Positions 52,677 to 62,407 of a stretch of DNA of 64,000 nucleotides are shown here, piece after piece. The stretch is from an uncultured Aquimarina sp. (GTDB lineage: Bacteria > Bacteroidota > Bacteroidia > Flavobacteriales > Flavobacteriaceae): the NCBI GenBank assembly GCA_947501475.1, contig CANMWA010000005.1, forward strand, positions 62,001 through 126,000, in the 5' to 3' direction. The notes under the pieces were generated by a model. That model saw only the letters and a program-made list of their open reading frames with translations, had not been told where the DNA came from and did no database searches. Within the stretch, counting starts at the first letter, position 1. Each line of letters begins with the position of its first letter. The position numbers and the translations under genes are program-made.

Positions 52677-52690
52677 GATCTTAAAAAACC

Positions 52691-55600
52691 ATGAAAACAA
52701 CAACTATTTTCTGGATAGGCTTTTTGTTTTTATTACATGTAAAAGCACAGGAGGATAAACTTTTTACTCTATTGCCTTCAAATCAGACTGGGGTTACTTT
52801 TTCTAATGATGTAGTTGATCTTAAAGACAAGAATATACTTTTATATTCTAACTACTATGGTGGTGGTGGTGTGGGTATTGCTGATTTTAATAATGATGGT
52901 CTGCAAGATATATTTTTTACAGGAAACCTCGTAGAAGATGAACTTTATATCAATACAGGAAATTTAACCTTTAAAAATATAACTAGTAGTGCAGGAATAC
53001 TAGATAATGGAGGATGGTCTTCGGGAGTTGCAATAGCCGATGTAAATGGTGATGGGTATGTTGACATTTATGTTTGTCGTGAACTCTATGATGATGATCC
53101 AGAATTAAGAAAGAATAAACTATATATTAATAACGGTGATCTTACATTTTCTGAACAAGCAGAAAAGTTTGGTATAGATAATAACGAACGATCCAGACAT
53201 GCTACTTTTTTTGACTATAATAATGATGGATTATTAGATTTGTTTTTACTTAATCAACCACCAAACCCAGGGAGTTATTCTAAGTTTTTTGGAATGAACT
53301 TCAAAAATAACCTTCAATTTGCCTCGAAACTTTATAAAAATATTTCAAATACTCATTATGTCGACGTTAGTGCAGAAGCTGGTATTTTAAGAACTAGTAA
53401 TGCCAATAGTGTGTCTGCAGGAGATTTTAATAATGATGGTTATACAGATCTATATATAGCTAATGATTTTTATTTACCTGATTTCTTTTATATCAATAAC
53501 CAAGACGGAACATTTACGAATGTTGCTAATAAAGCATTAAAGCATATGTCTTACTTCAGTATGGGTGTAGATGCAGCAGATATAAATAATGATGGATTAT
53601 TAGATATTATGGTGGCAGATATGGCTGCAGAAGATAATATTCGATTAAAATCGAATATGAGTGGGATGAATCCAAATAATTTTTGGAAAGTAGTCAATAA
53701 TGGAGGACACTACCAATATATGTTCAATACCCTTCAATTGAGTAATGGAAATGGTACCTATAGCGAAATCGCAGAATTAGCCAATATTTCTTCTACCGAT
53801 TGGAGTTGGTCTAACCTAATTGCAGATTTCGATAATGATGGTTTAAAAGATATGTACATTACTAATGGGCTATTAAGAGATATACGTAATACCGATGCGA
53901 ATAAAAAAATGGCAGATTATGTTGTTGATCTAGCCAATACTTTTGTAAAAAATAACCCCAATGCTGGTGATGTAAGTATTTGGGATATTCTTGATCTAAA
54001 AGAAACCGTTGAAATTTTACCTTCAGAAAAATTAAAAAATTATGCTTTTAAAAATAATGGAGATTACACCTTTTCTAAAACTATAGAGGATTGGGGGCTG
54101 GATCAAAAAACCTTTTCTAATGGATCGGCCTATGCAGATTTGGATAATGACGGGGATTTAGAGATTGTAGTAAATAATATCAATGAAGAAGCTTTCATAT
54201 ACAAGAATAATGCCCGCGAAAATTCAGTAGGTAACTTTTTGAGGTTAGAATTAAAAGATAAAAATCATAAAAACACTATAGGAACCAAGGTTACTATTCA
54301 TTATGGTGATCAAAAACAATTTGTTGAAACTACCACCGTAAGAGGAATTTATTCGACTAGTGAGCACATAGTGCATTTTGGATTAGATGATATCAAAAAT
54401 ATTGATGAAGTTGTTGTGGATTGGCCAAATAATAAACAAACTAGGGTAAAAGAGGTAAAAACCAATCAAACAATTACCCTTTTTATGGATGAAGCAATTT
54501 CTAAAAAAATAAAAGGGAATAATATTTCAAATCCAATTTTTGAAGAAATAACAAAACTTCAAAAATTAGTTCATAGACATAAAGAGAATAGTTTTGATGA
54601 TTATAAAGATCAGGTCTTATTGCCTCATAAATTATCTCAATTTGGCCCGGCATTGGCTGTTGCAGATGTTAATAATGATCAATTGTTAGATATATTTATT
54701 GGGGCAGCAAAGGATCATAGTGCTTCATTGTATATTCAAAATGTCTTAGGATCCTTTACCGAAGCAGATCAGGAGTCTTTTATGGCAGATCGTAAATTTG
54801 AAGATTTGGATGCTGCTTTTTTTGATGTAGATAACGACGGTGATCATGATTTATATGTAGTAAGTGGAGGAAATGAATACTTACTAGGATCAGAAAATTA
54901 TAAAGATCGATTATACCTAAATGATAGTAAGGGAAACTTTACTAAAGCCAGTGATGTAGATTTACCCATCGTTAGTGGTTCTTGTGTAATTCCTTCAGAT
55001 TTTGATAATGATGGAGATCTTGATCTATTTGTTGGAGGTAGATTAACACCAAAATCATATCCCGAACCTACATCGAGTTATATTTTAGAGAATAGAAAAG
55101 GAAAACTTGTAGATGTAACTCAAATGATAGCACCAAAATTAAAAGATATAGGCATGGTTACCGATGCCGTTTGGGATGATTTTGATACCGATGGAGATCA
55201 GGATTTGATCATAGTGGGCGAATGGATGCCTATTACGGTTTTTGAAAATGAAGAAGGGCAGTTTGTAAAATCCAATACATCAACAGTAAACAATTCTTCG
55301 GGATGGTGGTTTAGTGTCGAAAAAGGAGATTTTGATAATGATGGAGACACAGATTTTATTGCGGGTAATCTTGGGCTTAATTATAAATATAAGACAACGG
55401 TAGATAAGCCTTTTGATGTATACTATAAAGATTTTGATAATAACGGAAGCAATGATATAGTCTTAGGGTATTACAATTATGGAAAACATTACCCACTAAG
55501 AGGATTTTCGTGTTCGGCACAACAAGTCCCTAATCTTAAGAAAAAAATAGAAAAATATGATCTATTTGCCTCATTAGAGATAAATGAAGTGTATGGAAAA

Positions 55601-56035
55601 GATAAGCTCCAGGAAGCATTGCATTATGAAGCACAAACCTTTGCCAGTTCTTATATAGAAAATAAAGGAGATGGGACTTTTACAATATCTGCTTTACCCA
55701 ATAATGCACAATTTTCTAGCGTAAATGATATGCTCATAAAAGATTTTAATACCGATGGAAATCTGGATGTTTTATTAACAGGAAATTTATTTGTTTCAGA
55801 AATAGAAACCATGCGCAATGATGCAGGTACAGGCTTGTTGCTTTACGGTAAAGGTGATGGAAGTTTTAGTCCACAAACTGTATCCGAAAGCGGATTTTTT
55901 ACCAATAAAGATGTCAGAAAGATGAGATTAATGGCATATAAAAATGAAGAACTAGTTCTGGTAGCTAATAATAATGATATTCTGCAGCTTTTTACATATA
56001 AACCTCAAACTTCAATAACAAAAAATGAACACTAA
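52691..56035 (+). CDS. FG-GAP/VCBS repeat protein, CRTAC1/ASPIC type
   Basis: The 1114-residue secreted protein (signal peptide to about VKAQ) consists of about a dozen FG-GAP calcium-binding repeats, each with DFNNDG, DVNGDG or DFDNDGD loops, forming beta propellers. A middle segment (about 500-620) reads FLRLELKDKNHKNTIGTKVT and VDWPNNKQTRVKEVKTNQTI, the ASPIC/UnbV domain. Such proteins often accompany SusCD pairs in flavobacteria and may be surface glycan-binding or assembly factors; the role is not established. Confidence 0.88.
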   Translation: MKTTTIFWIGFLFLLHVKAQEDKLFTLLPSNQTGVTFSNDVVDLKDKNILLYSNYYGGGGVGIADFNNDGLQDIFFTGNLVEDELYINTGNLTFKNITSSAGILDNGGWSSGVAIADVNGDGYVDIYVCRELYDDDPELRKNKLYINNGDLTFSEQAEKFGIDNNERSRHATFFDYNNDGLLDLFLLNQPPNPGSYSKFFGMNFKNNLQFASKLYKNISNTHYVDVSAEAGILRTSNANSVSAGDFNNDGYTDLYIANDFYLPDFFYINNQDGTFTNVANKALKHMSYFSMGVDAADINNDGLLDIMVADMAAEDNIRLKSNMSGMNPNNFWKVVNNGGHYQYMFNTLQLSNGNGTYSEIAELANISSTDWSWSNLIADFDNDGLKDMYITNGLLRDIRNTDANKKMADYVVDLANTFVKNNPNAGDVSIWDILDLKETVEILPSEKLKNYAFKNNGDYTFSKTIEDWGLDQKTFSNGSAYADLDNDGDLEIVVNNINEEAFIYKNNARENSVGNFLRLELKDKNHKNTIGTKVTIHYGDQKQFVETTTVRGIYSTSEHIVHFGLDDIKNIDEVVVDWPNNKQTRVKEVKTNQTITLFMDEAISKKIKGNNISNPIFEEITKLQKLVHRHKENSFDDYKDQVLLPHKLSQFGPALAVADVNNDQLLDIFIGAAKDHSASLYIQNVLGSFTEADQESFMADRKFEDLDAAFFDVDNDGDHDLYVVSGGNEYLLGSENYKDRLYLNDSKGNFTKASDVDLPIVSGSCVIPSDFDNDGDLDLFVGGRLTPKSYPEPTSSYILENRKGKLVDVTQMIAPKLKDIGMVTDAVWDDFDTDGDQDLIIVGEWMPITVFENEEGQFVKSNTSTVNNSSGWWFSVEKGDFDNDGDTDFIAGNLGLNYKYKTTVDKPFDVYYKDFDNNGSNDIVLGYYNYGKHYPLRGFSCSAQQVPNLKKKIEKYDLFASLEINEVYGKDKLQEALHYEAQTFASSYIENKGDGTFTISALPNNAQFSSVNDMLIKDFNTDGNLDVLLTGNLFVSEIETMRNDAGTGLLLYGKGDGSFSPQTVSESGFFTNKDVRKMRLMAYKNEELVLVANNNDILQLFTYKPQTSITKNEH

Positions 56036-56056
56036 AAACCAAAACTCAATATTGAT

Positions 56057-57376
56057 ATGATAAACACAAAAACGCCTGTAGTTTCAAAAAACGTACTATT
56101 ACCATTTATCATGGTGACTTCACTATTTGCTCTTTGGGGTTTTGCCAATGCAGTTACAGATCCAATGGTACAGGCTTTTAAAAAGGTGCTAGAGCTTTCA
56201 AATTCTCAAGCAGCTTGGGTACAAATGGCTTTTTATGGGGGGTATTTTTGTATGGCATTACCTGCAGCTATGTTTATGCGCAAGTATTCTTATAAAGTAG
56301 GTATTTTAATTGGTTTAGGTTTATATGCAGTGGGGGCATTACTTTTTTATCCAGCAGCAATTACAGAACAGTTTTGGTTTTTTTGTTTGGGGCTATATGT
56401 ATTAACTTTTGGCTTGGCTTTTTTAGAAACCGCGGCAAATCCTTATGCTTTGGCAATGGGAGCTAAGGAAACTGCAACACAGCGATTAAATTTAGCTCAA
56501 GCTTTTAATCCTGTTGGGCTTATTGCAGGGCTATTTGTAGCTCAACAATTTGTGTTAAAAAATTTAAAATCAGATGATATTCAGGATTTTAGTGTTTTAG
56601 ATGAAGCTTCAAAAATTTTAATTAAAACCTCAGATCTTTTAATAATTCGTAACCCTTATGTGATTTTAGGGTTATTACTGATAGGTATATTTATCTTATT
56701 TTTAATCATCAAAATGCCACAAGCTAAAGCCGAGGGAGGCATGCCGAGTATAAAAGATACTTTTTTAATACTTTTTGAAAACAAAAAATACATTTTGGGT
56801 GTTTTAGCACAAATTTTATACGTAGGAGCACAAATTATGTGTTGGACCTACATATATCAATATACAGAAGCGATTGGCATGGAGAGTGTTAAGGCGGGGT
56901 ATTATCAAATGGTTGCTTTTGTTTTATTTACTATAGGTAGAGTGGTAGGTACAGTCCTGCTTAGGTATATGAGTAGTGGTAAATTATTAATGTATTTTGC
57001 TTTATTGGCTATACTATTGGTACTCGGAACTATTTTTATACAGGGTATGACAGGGGTATATTGTTTAATAGGTATTTCTTTTTGTATGTCTTTAATGTTT
57101 CCGACTATCTACGGTATTGCACTACAAGGGTTGTCTGAAGAACAAAGTAAGGTGGGATCTGCAGGTTTGGTAATGGCAATTGTAGGCGGAGCTTTAATGC
57201 CTAAATTACAAGCTATGATTATTGATGTTGGAGGCAAAGGAGTTGCTGATACTACCATATTAGGGGTGTCTGAAGTGAATTTTTCATTTATACTGCCTTT
57301 GTTTTGCTTTATATACATTACTTGGTATGGATTGAATGTTTATAGAAAGTATGAGAAAAAAACTATATCTCTTTGA
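56057..57376 (+). CDS. MFS sugar permease, FucP/GluP type
   Basis: The 439-residue inner-membrane protein has 12 helices and FucP-type motifs: TSLFALWGFANAVTDPMVQA, YGGYFCMALPAAMFMRKYSY, and FLETAANPYALAMG with TQRLNLAQAFNPVG. It would import a monosaccharide with protons. In this locus mannose is the likely cargo; fucose, the family name, has no matching enzyme here. Its gene follows the FG-GAP gene and precedes cutC. Confidence 0.9.
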   Translation: MINTKTPVVSKNVLLPFIMVTSLFALWGFANAVTDPMVQAFKKVLELSNSQAAWVQMAFYGGYFCMALPAAMFMRKYSYKVGILIGLGLYAVGALLFYPAAITEQFWFFCLGLYVLTFGLAFLETAANPYALAMGAKETATQRLNLAQAFNPVGLIAGLFVAQQFVLKNLKSDDIQDFSVLDEASKILIKTSDLLIIRNPYVILGLLLIGIFILFLIIKMPQAKAEGGMPSIKDTFLILFENKKYILGVLAQILYVGAQIMCWTYIYQYTEAIGMESVKAGYYQMVAFVLFTIGRVVGTVLLRYMSSGKLLMYFALLAILLVLGTIFIQGMTGVYCLIGISFCMSLMFPTIYGIALQGLSEEQSKVGSAGLVMAIVGGALMPKLQAMIIDVGGKGVADTTILGVSEVNFSFILPLFCFIYITWYGLNVYRKYEKKTISL

Positions 57377-57415
57377 TGGGTCATAACAGAATAACTTAAG
57401 CTTGAAAAAATAAAT

Positions 57416-58045
57416 ATGTATATAAAAGAAGCCTGTGTAGAGGGAATTGATCAGTCTGAACTTGCAGAAGAGAAAGGAGCCGATAGAATTGAGTTATGTG
57501 GAGACTTAAGCGTTGGTGGAATAACCCCTCCTTTAGCTATTATAAAAGAAATAAAAGAAAAAACTAGTATTCCGATTCGAGTAATGATACGCCCCAGAGG
57601 AGGCGATTTTGTATATTCTGAAGAAGAATTTGAGACGATGAAACAACAGATTAACGACTGTCATATGCTCAAGGTAGATGGAGTAGTGTTTGGTGTTTTA
57701 AAGCAAGACAATACATTAGATATAGATAGAATTACAACACTGGTACATTTAGCAATGCCAATGAAGATAGTAATTCACAAAGCAATTGATGAAGTGCCAG
57801 ATATCATTGATGCGTTACAAGAACTTTTAAAAATTGACGGGATCACTACAGTATTAACTTCGGGTGGTAAAACAACTGCCACTGATGGAAAAACTATTTT
57901 AAAAAAGATGGTAAATATGGTAGATGAGAAGATAGAAATATTGCCTGCCGGATCTATAACCGATAAAAACATAGATGTATTACATCAATTTATAAAGGCA
58001 AAATCTTATCATGGAAAAAAGATAGTCGGAAATTTAATAAGATGA
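57416..58045 (+). CDS. cutC: CutC family protein
   Basis: The 209-residue TIM barrel has YIKEACVEGIDQSELAEEKG, RIELCGDLSVGGITPPLAII, IRVMIRPRGGDFVYSEEE and VLTSGGKTTATDG, all CutC marks. CutC was named for copper tolerance, but its real activity is unsettled. It occurs in many Bacteroidetes sugar loci, and a role in sugar metabolism is possible. It overlaps the GH47 gene by four bases, so the two are made together. Confidence 0.92.
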   Translation: MYIKEACVEGIDQSELAEEKGADRIELCGDLSVGGITPPLAIIKEIKEKTSIPIRVMIRPRGGDFVYSEEEFETMKQQINDCHMLKVDGVVFGVLKQDNTLDIDRITTLVHLAMPMKIVIHKAIDEVPDIIDALQELLKIDGITTVLTSGGKTTATDGKTILKKMVNMVDEKIEILPAGSITDKNIDVLHQFIKAKSYHGKKIVGNLIR

Positions 58046-59475
58046 AAAAAATACTACTATTAATGGGTATAGGACTATTATTCTTTACCTGTACACAAAA
58101 ACCAAAAACGATACCCAAAGAACAACAAAAAGTAGTAAAAGACGCTGTTTTACTTGCCCTCCAAGAAGAAATAAGATCAGAAACACTACGTTCTTGGAAG
58201 GATTATAAGAAGTATGCATGGGGGCATGATGTATTGTTACCACTTTCTAAAGGTTCTTTTGATTGGTATAAAGAATCCTTGGGAATTTCACCAATAGATG
58301 CTTATAGCACTTTAAAAGTAATGGGCTTAGAGAATGAAGCCCGGGAAATTGAGCAATATGCTTTAACCATGGATTGGGATAAAGATATGTATGTACAGGT
58401 GTTTGAAGTTAATATTCGAATACTGGGAGGTTTGTTATCTATGTATCATTATTCGGGTAACGAAGCTATTCTTGAAAAAGCACGTGATTTTGGAAATAGA
58501 ATATTACCTGCATTTAATACACCAACTGGTATCCCTACACATTCTGTAAATCTTCGAACAGGAAAAAAAGCAGGTAATCTAGGAAAAGGTAAAGGAGATA
58601 TCGTTAATGTTGCCCAGGCGGCTACTTATTTAATGGAATTTGGGATTTTGAGTTATTATACAAATGACTCTAAATACTATCAGGCTGCAAAGAAAGCAAC
58701 GAAAGCTGTTTTTGAAAGAAAATCTGTAATAGGGCTACCAGGAGAACAGATCAATGTATATACTGGTGAATGGGAAGGTACACAGTGGCATCATTTACAA
58801 GCAGGAGTGGATGCATATTATGAGTATATGTATAAAAGCTGGATGATTTTTCCTGATCCTGAAATTAAAGAAATTTGGGAGTATAGTATTGATAAGATTA
58901 ATACCTATTTATTAGATAAATATGAAGGGCACCATTTCTATGCTATTGTTGATATGCATACAGGTAAAATATTAAAAAGATCAGTGTCATTGTATGATGC
59001 TTTTTTCCCTGCCGTTCAGGCAATATCTGGTGATATAGATGCAGCAGAAAAAAATCAACACACATGGGACTGGTTATGGAACAAGTATGGATTATTACCT
59101 ACACGATATAAATATGATGAAGATAAGGTAGAATATGCCAATTCTGAATTAAACCCTGAAATTATAGAATCTGCATACTATTTACATCAGATAACAGGAA
59201 AAGAAGAGTATCTGGACATGATCAAAGAATATTGGAATGATATAAAAAAATGTTGCAAAAGCGAAGTAGCATTTCATGCCATACAAGATGTTCGTATTAT
59301 GAAAAAGAAGGATTATTTAGCAACCTATTTTTTTGCTGAAACTATGAAGTACTTTTATATCGCTTTTTCTCAGGAAGAATTTGATTTTAATGAATATATA
59401 TTTACTACTGAAGCGCATACGTTTAAAAGGTCAGATTTTGATCCTAAAGAAGCAAAAGAGCGGTTAGGGTATTAA
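58042..59475 (+). CDS. GH47 alpha-1,2-mannosidase lipoprotein
   Basis: The 477-residue lipoprotein (Cys17) is an (alpha/alpha)7 barrel of family GH47, best known as eukaryotic ER and Golgi mannosidase I. Visible: KYAWGHDVLLPLSKGSFDWY, then SPIDAYSTLKVMGL, VFEVNIRILGGLLSMYHYSG with Glu122, LQAGVDAYYEYMYKSW with Asp257, LNPEIIESAYYLHQ with Glu373, and FTTEAHTF with calcium-binding Thr456. All residues known to matter are kept. It removes alpha-1,2-mannose from Man9-type glycans with inversion. It closes the mannose locus and is translationally coupled to cutC. Confidence 0.93.
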   Translation: MKKILLLMGIGLLFFTCTQKPKTIPKEQQKVVKDAVLLALQEEIRSETLRSWKDYKKYAWGHDVLLPLSKGSFDWYKESLGISPIDAYSTLKVMGLENEAREIEQYALTMDWDKDMYVQVFEVNIRILGGLLSMYHYSGNEAILEKARDFGNRILPAFNTPTGIPTHSVNLRTGKKAGNLGKGKGDIVNVAQAATYLMEFGILSYYTNDSKYYQAAKKATKAVFERKSVIGLPGEQINVYTGEWEGTQWHHLQAGVDAYYEYMYKSWMIFPDPEIKEIWEYSIDKINTYLLDKYEGHHFYAIVDMHTGKILKRSVSLYDAFFPAVQAISGDIDAAEKNQHTWDWLWNKYGLLPTRYKYDEDKVEYANSELNPEIIESAYYLHQITGKEEYLDMIKEYWNDIKKCCKSEVAFHAIQDVRIMKKKDYLATYFFAETMKYFYIAFSQEEFDFNEYIFTTEAHTFKRSDFDPKEAKERLGY

Positions 59476-59490
59476 TTTTATAAAATCTAT

Positions 59491-59782
59491 GGATACACAA
59501 AATCCCACCAAATGGTGGGATTGAAGTGGAGTCGGAGAGGGTTGTAGCGTTAAGAATTGATCCAGTGGATCAATTTAGCGCAAGAGCCAGCTGGTGTGTC
59601 GGCCGAATCCCCCGGATACACAAAACCCCACCAAATGGTGGGATTGAAGTGGAGTCGGAGAGGGTTGTAGCGTTAAGAATTGATCCAGTGGATCAATTTA
59701 GCGCAAGAGCCAGCTGGTGTGTCGGCCGAATCCCCCGGATACACAAAACCCCACCATTTGGTGGGATTAAAGTGGAGTCGGA
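59491..59782. repeat. 123-bp tandem repeat, 2.4 copies, next to ssrA
   Basis: Two full copies (59491-59613, 59614-59736) and a partial one (59737-59782) are nearly identical. Each begins GGATACACAAAA, holds hairpins CCCACCAAATGGTGGG and AATTGATCC/GGATCAATT, and contains TGGAGTCGGAGAGGG, a copy of the tmRNA 3' end. The third copy runs into the real tmRNA 3' end. 123 is a multiple of three, so a meaningless open frame spans it. Confidence 0.9.
59742..59768 (-). terminator. Terminator of ssrA
   Basis: Just after the tmRNA 3' end, on the minus strand, CCCACCAAATGGTGGG forms a stem followed by GTTTTGTG. The tandem repeat supplies two more copies downstream. On the plus strand the first copy may end the GH47 transcript. 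Confidence 0.7.
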
Positions 59783-60167
59783 GGGATTCGAACCCTCGTC
59801 CAAACAAGTAATACAATAGCTTTCTACACGTTTAGTTTTTGTTTAATTTTCGTCGATAAGAAAGACCAAAAACCGCCAACCTATCGCTTATTCTCAATTA
59901 AGTTTCAAAATTGTATCAAGATCCTACAATTTCTAGGTTTACTTTTACGATACTCAAAACCAAACGCCATAAACCAAGGCTTTTGAAGAGTATCCTGCTT
60001 GCTCACCTAGTGAGCCGAGGCATTATCCTACTAAAATTCAGATTATGCAGCTAGGGCGTAGTTATTCTCGCCGTTTAAAAAAGTGAAATAGATATTTACG
60101 AGCATTAATTTCATAGCTCGACGTGCTTACCATCCTATTAATCTCGCTGTCAAAACCAGTCGACCCC
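59773..60167 (-). ncRNA. ssrA: tmRNA (transfer-messenger RNA)
   Basis: The 395-nt gene reads GGGGTCGACTGGTTTTGACA at its 5' end and GTTCGAATCCCTCCGACTCC plus A at its 3' end. Seven acceptor pairs form (GGGGUCG with CGACUCC, one G-U). The T arm is GAGGGTTCGAATCCCTC. The tag frame GGC GAG AAT AAC TAC GCC CTA GCT GCA TAA (60072-60043) encodes GENNYALAA, the known Bacteroidetes tag. CCA is not encoded. It rescues stalled ribosomes with SmpB. Confidence 0.97.
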
Positions 60168-60249
60168 GGATTAAATTTGAAGTTTAAGATTTAAAGTCTA
60201 AAGTCACCTCATTTGAAACCATAAACTGAGAATCAGAAACCTAAAATGG

Positions 60250-60282
60250 TTGGCAAATATAAGTATAATTGTCATATCTTTA
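60250..60282 (+). promoter_or_regulatory. Candidate promoter of the oxidoreductase gene
   Basis: TTGG (60250-60253), 21 bases and TATCTTTA (60275-60282) resemble the Bacteroidetes pattern with one mismatch in each box. On the minus strand TATATTTG (60261-60254) is an exact -7 box that could serve ssrA with a leader of about 80 bases. Confidence 0.35.
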
Positions 60283-60319
60283 GCCGCAATTTATATTACA
60301 AAAAACATACCATTACCAT

Positions 60320-61528
60320 ATGACCAAGTTCGGTATCATTAAAGAACGTAAAAACCCGCCAGATCGTCGTGTTGTTTTCTCTCCAAAAGGCCTTAAAAAG
60401 ACTACATCCAAGTTTCCAGATGCCAGTTTCATAGTTGAAAGCTCAGCTATTAGGGTTTTTAATAATTTAGCGTATCAAGATGAAGGATTTGAAGTGTCAG
60501 AAAATATTACTGATGCCGAGGTTTTACTTGGAGTAAAAGAGGTGCCAATTTCTGATTTAATACCTAATAAGAAATATTTTTTCTTTTCACACACCATCAA
60601 AAAACAACCCTACAACAGAAAACTACTAAAAGCCATTCTTGATAAAAATATAGAGTTATATGATCATGAAGTTATAGTTGGTAAAAAAGGTTTTAGGTTG
60701 ATTGGTTTTGGTCGTTATGCAGGTATAGTGGGTACTTATAATGGATTTAGAGCATGGGGACTTAAATATGATGGCTATAATCTTCCTAAAGCTGAAACCC
60801 TGACTGACCAAAAAGCATTAGAAGCCGAGCTCTTAAAAATTTCTTTACCTAATATAAAGATCGTTCTCACCGGTAATGGTAAAGTTGGTGGTGGGGCAAA
60901 AGAAATTTTGGATGCCATGATGATCAAAGAGGTAACAGTAGAGGAGTACATCAACAATACCTATAATGAACCCGTATATGTTCAAGTTGATGTATTAGAT
61001 TATAATAAACGGATAGATGGCCGTATACTAGACAAAAATGATTTTTATAATAACCCGCAAGAATATACCAGTGATTTTATGCGATTTGCAAACGTGAGCG
61101 ATATATATATTGCAGGTCATTTTTTTGGAGACGGAGCACCGTTTATTTATACTAAAGAAGATGCTAAATCAAAAGATTTTAATATAAAAGTAGTTGCCGA
61201 TGTTTCTTGTGATATCGATGGCCCTGTTGCAAGTACTATTAGGTCTTCAACAATAGCAGATCCGATTTATGGATATCATCCTGAAACTGAAACCGAGATT
61301 GATTTTAAAGACCCAAAAGCAATTGTAGTGATGGCTGTAGATAATCTACCTTGTGAGCTACCTAAAGATGCAAGTGAAGGATTTGGAGATATGTTTTTAG
61401 AACATGTTATTCCAGCTTTTTTTAATAATGATCAAGATGGAGTTTTAGAAAGAGCAAGAATGACCAAGAATGGAAAGCTAACAGAAAGATTTAGTTACCT
61501 TCAAGATTATGTTGATGGTAAAGAGTAA
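60320..61528 (+). CDS. AlaDH/PNT-type NAD-dependent oxidoreductase (saccharopine dehydrogenase-like)
   Basis: The 402-residue cytoplasmic protein starts FGIIKERKNPPDRRVVFSPK, the AlaDH/PNT N-terminal motif with Lys and Arg for the substrate, then SHTIKKQPYNRKLL and VLTGNGKVGGGAKEILDAM, the nucleotide-binding turn. A later VVADVSCDIDGPVASTIRSS is typical of saccharopine dehydrogenase (NAD, lysine-forming, Lys1-like). It may work in lysine metabolism, but flavobacterial members are uncharacterised. It stands before pyrF with 25 bases between. Confidence 0.8.
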   Translation: MTKFGIIKERKNPPDRRVVFSPKGLKKTTSKFPDASFIVESSAIRVFNNLAYQDEGFEVSENITDAEVLLGVKEVPISDLIPNKKYFFFSHTIKKQPYNRKLLKAILDKNIELYDHEVIVGKKGFRLIGFGRYAGIVGTYNGFRAWGLKYDGYNLPKAETLTDQKALEAELLKISLPNIKIVLTGNGKVGGGAKEILDAMMIKEVTVEEYINNTYNEPVYVQVDVLDYNKRIDGRILDKNDFYNNPQEYTSDFMRFANVSDIYIAGHFFGDGAPFIYTKEDAKSKDFNIKVVADVSCDIDGPVASTIRSSTIADPIYGYHPETETEIDFKDPKAIVVMAVDNLPCELPKDASEGFGDMFLEHVIPAFFNNDQDGVLERARMTKNGKLTERFSYLQDYVDGKE

Positions 61529-61553
61529 TTTTGTAATAAACTGATAAACAAAT

Positions 61554-62378
61554 ATGACAACCCAACAACTTGTTGAACAAATCTATAAAAAGAAATCTTT
61601 TTTGTGTATAGGGTTAGATGTTGATCTTACCAAAATTCCGAAGCATTTATTAGATGAAGAGGATCCTATTTTTGAATTTAATAAGGCTATTATTGATGCA
61701 ACTCATCATCTTGCAGTGGGCTATAAACCTAATACCGCTTTCTACGAAGCATATGGTATTAAAGGGTGGAAATCTTTAGAAAAAACGATACAATATCTTA
61801 ATACTAATTATCCTGAGATCTTTACTGTGGCTGATGCAAAACGAGGAGATATAGGCAATACAAGTACAATGTATGCCAAAGCTTTTTTCGAAGATTTAGC
61901 TTTTGACTCAGTTACTGTTGCTCCTTATATGGGAAAAGATTCTGTCGAACCATTTCTAGCTTTCAATAATAAGCATACCATATTACTAGCATTAACATCT
62001 AATCAGGGAGCTTTTGATTTTCAGACTAAGGACGTAGATGGAAAAGAACTTTATAAACAGGTTCTTGAAACGTCAAAATCCTGGAAAAATTCTGAAAACT
62101 TAATGTATGTCGTTGGAGCTACAAAAGCCGAATTTTTATCAGATATTAGAAAAATAATACCCAATAGTTTTTTACTGGTTCCTGGGGTAGGAGCTCAAGG
62201 CGGAAGTTTACAAGAAGTTTGTAAATACGGACTTAATGATGATAATGTAGGATTATTGATTAATTCATCAAGAGGTATAATCTATGCTTCAAACGGTTTG
62301 GATTATGATAAAGCTGCTGCAAATAAAGCTTTAGAGCTTCAATCTGAAATGGAACAAATATTAAATAAAAAAAAATAA
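61554..62378 (+). CDS. pyrF: Orotidine 5'-phosphate decarboxylase, type 2
   Basis: The 274-residue TIM barrel converts OMP to UMP. Seen: [33 protein letters not shown], and the active-site [20 protein letters not shown] with the Lys and Asp residues, then [22 protein letters not shown] and [12 protein letters not shown]. The longer form with [10 protein letters not shown] is the type 2 subfamily. A two-way terminator follows. Confidence 0.96.
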   Translation: MTTQQLVEQIYKKKSFLCIGLDVDLTKIPKHLLDEEDPIFEFNKAIIDATHHLAVGYKPNTAFYEAYGIKGWKSLEKTIQYLNTNYPEIFTVADAKRGDIGNTSTMYAKAFFEDLAFDSVTVAPYMGKDSVEPFLAFNNKHTILLALTSNQGAFDFQTKDVDGKELYKQVLETSKSWKNSENLMYVVGATKAEFLSDIRKIIPNSFLLVPGVGAQGGSLQEVCKYGLNDDNVGLLINSSRGIIYASNGLDYDKAAANKALELQSEMEQILNKKK

Positions 62379-62407
62379 AGCGGTTTCAGCTTTTTCGTTT
62401 CAACAAA

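Noticed and set aside
56057..57376. Fucose permease as a sign of fucose catabolism
   Set aside because: No fucosidase or fucose-processing enzyme is present; the family also carries other hexoses.
59491..59782. Possible CRISPR array
   Set aside because: The repeats are 123 bp, directly joined with no unique spacers and no cas genes nearby.
59526..59819. Open frame of 97 codons with a repeated 41-residue unit on the plus strand
   Set aside because: It is produced by the 123-bp tandem repeat (a multiple of three) and runs into the tmRNA gene; it shows no protein-like features.
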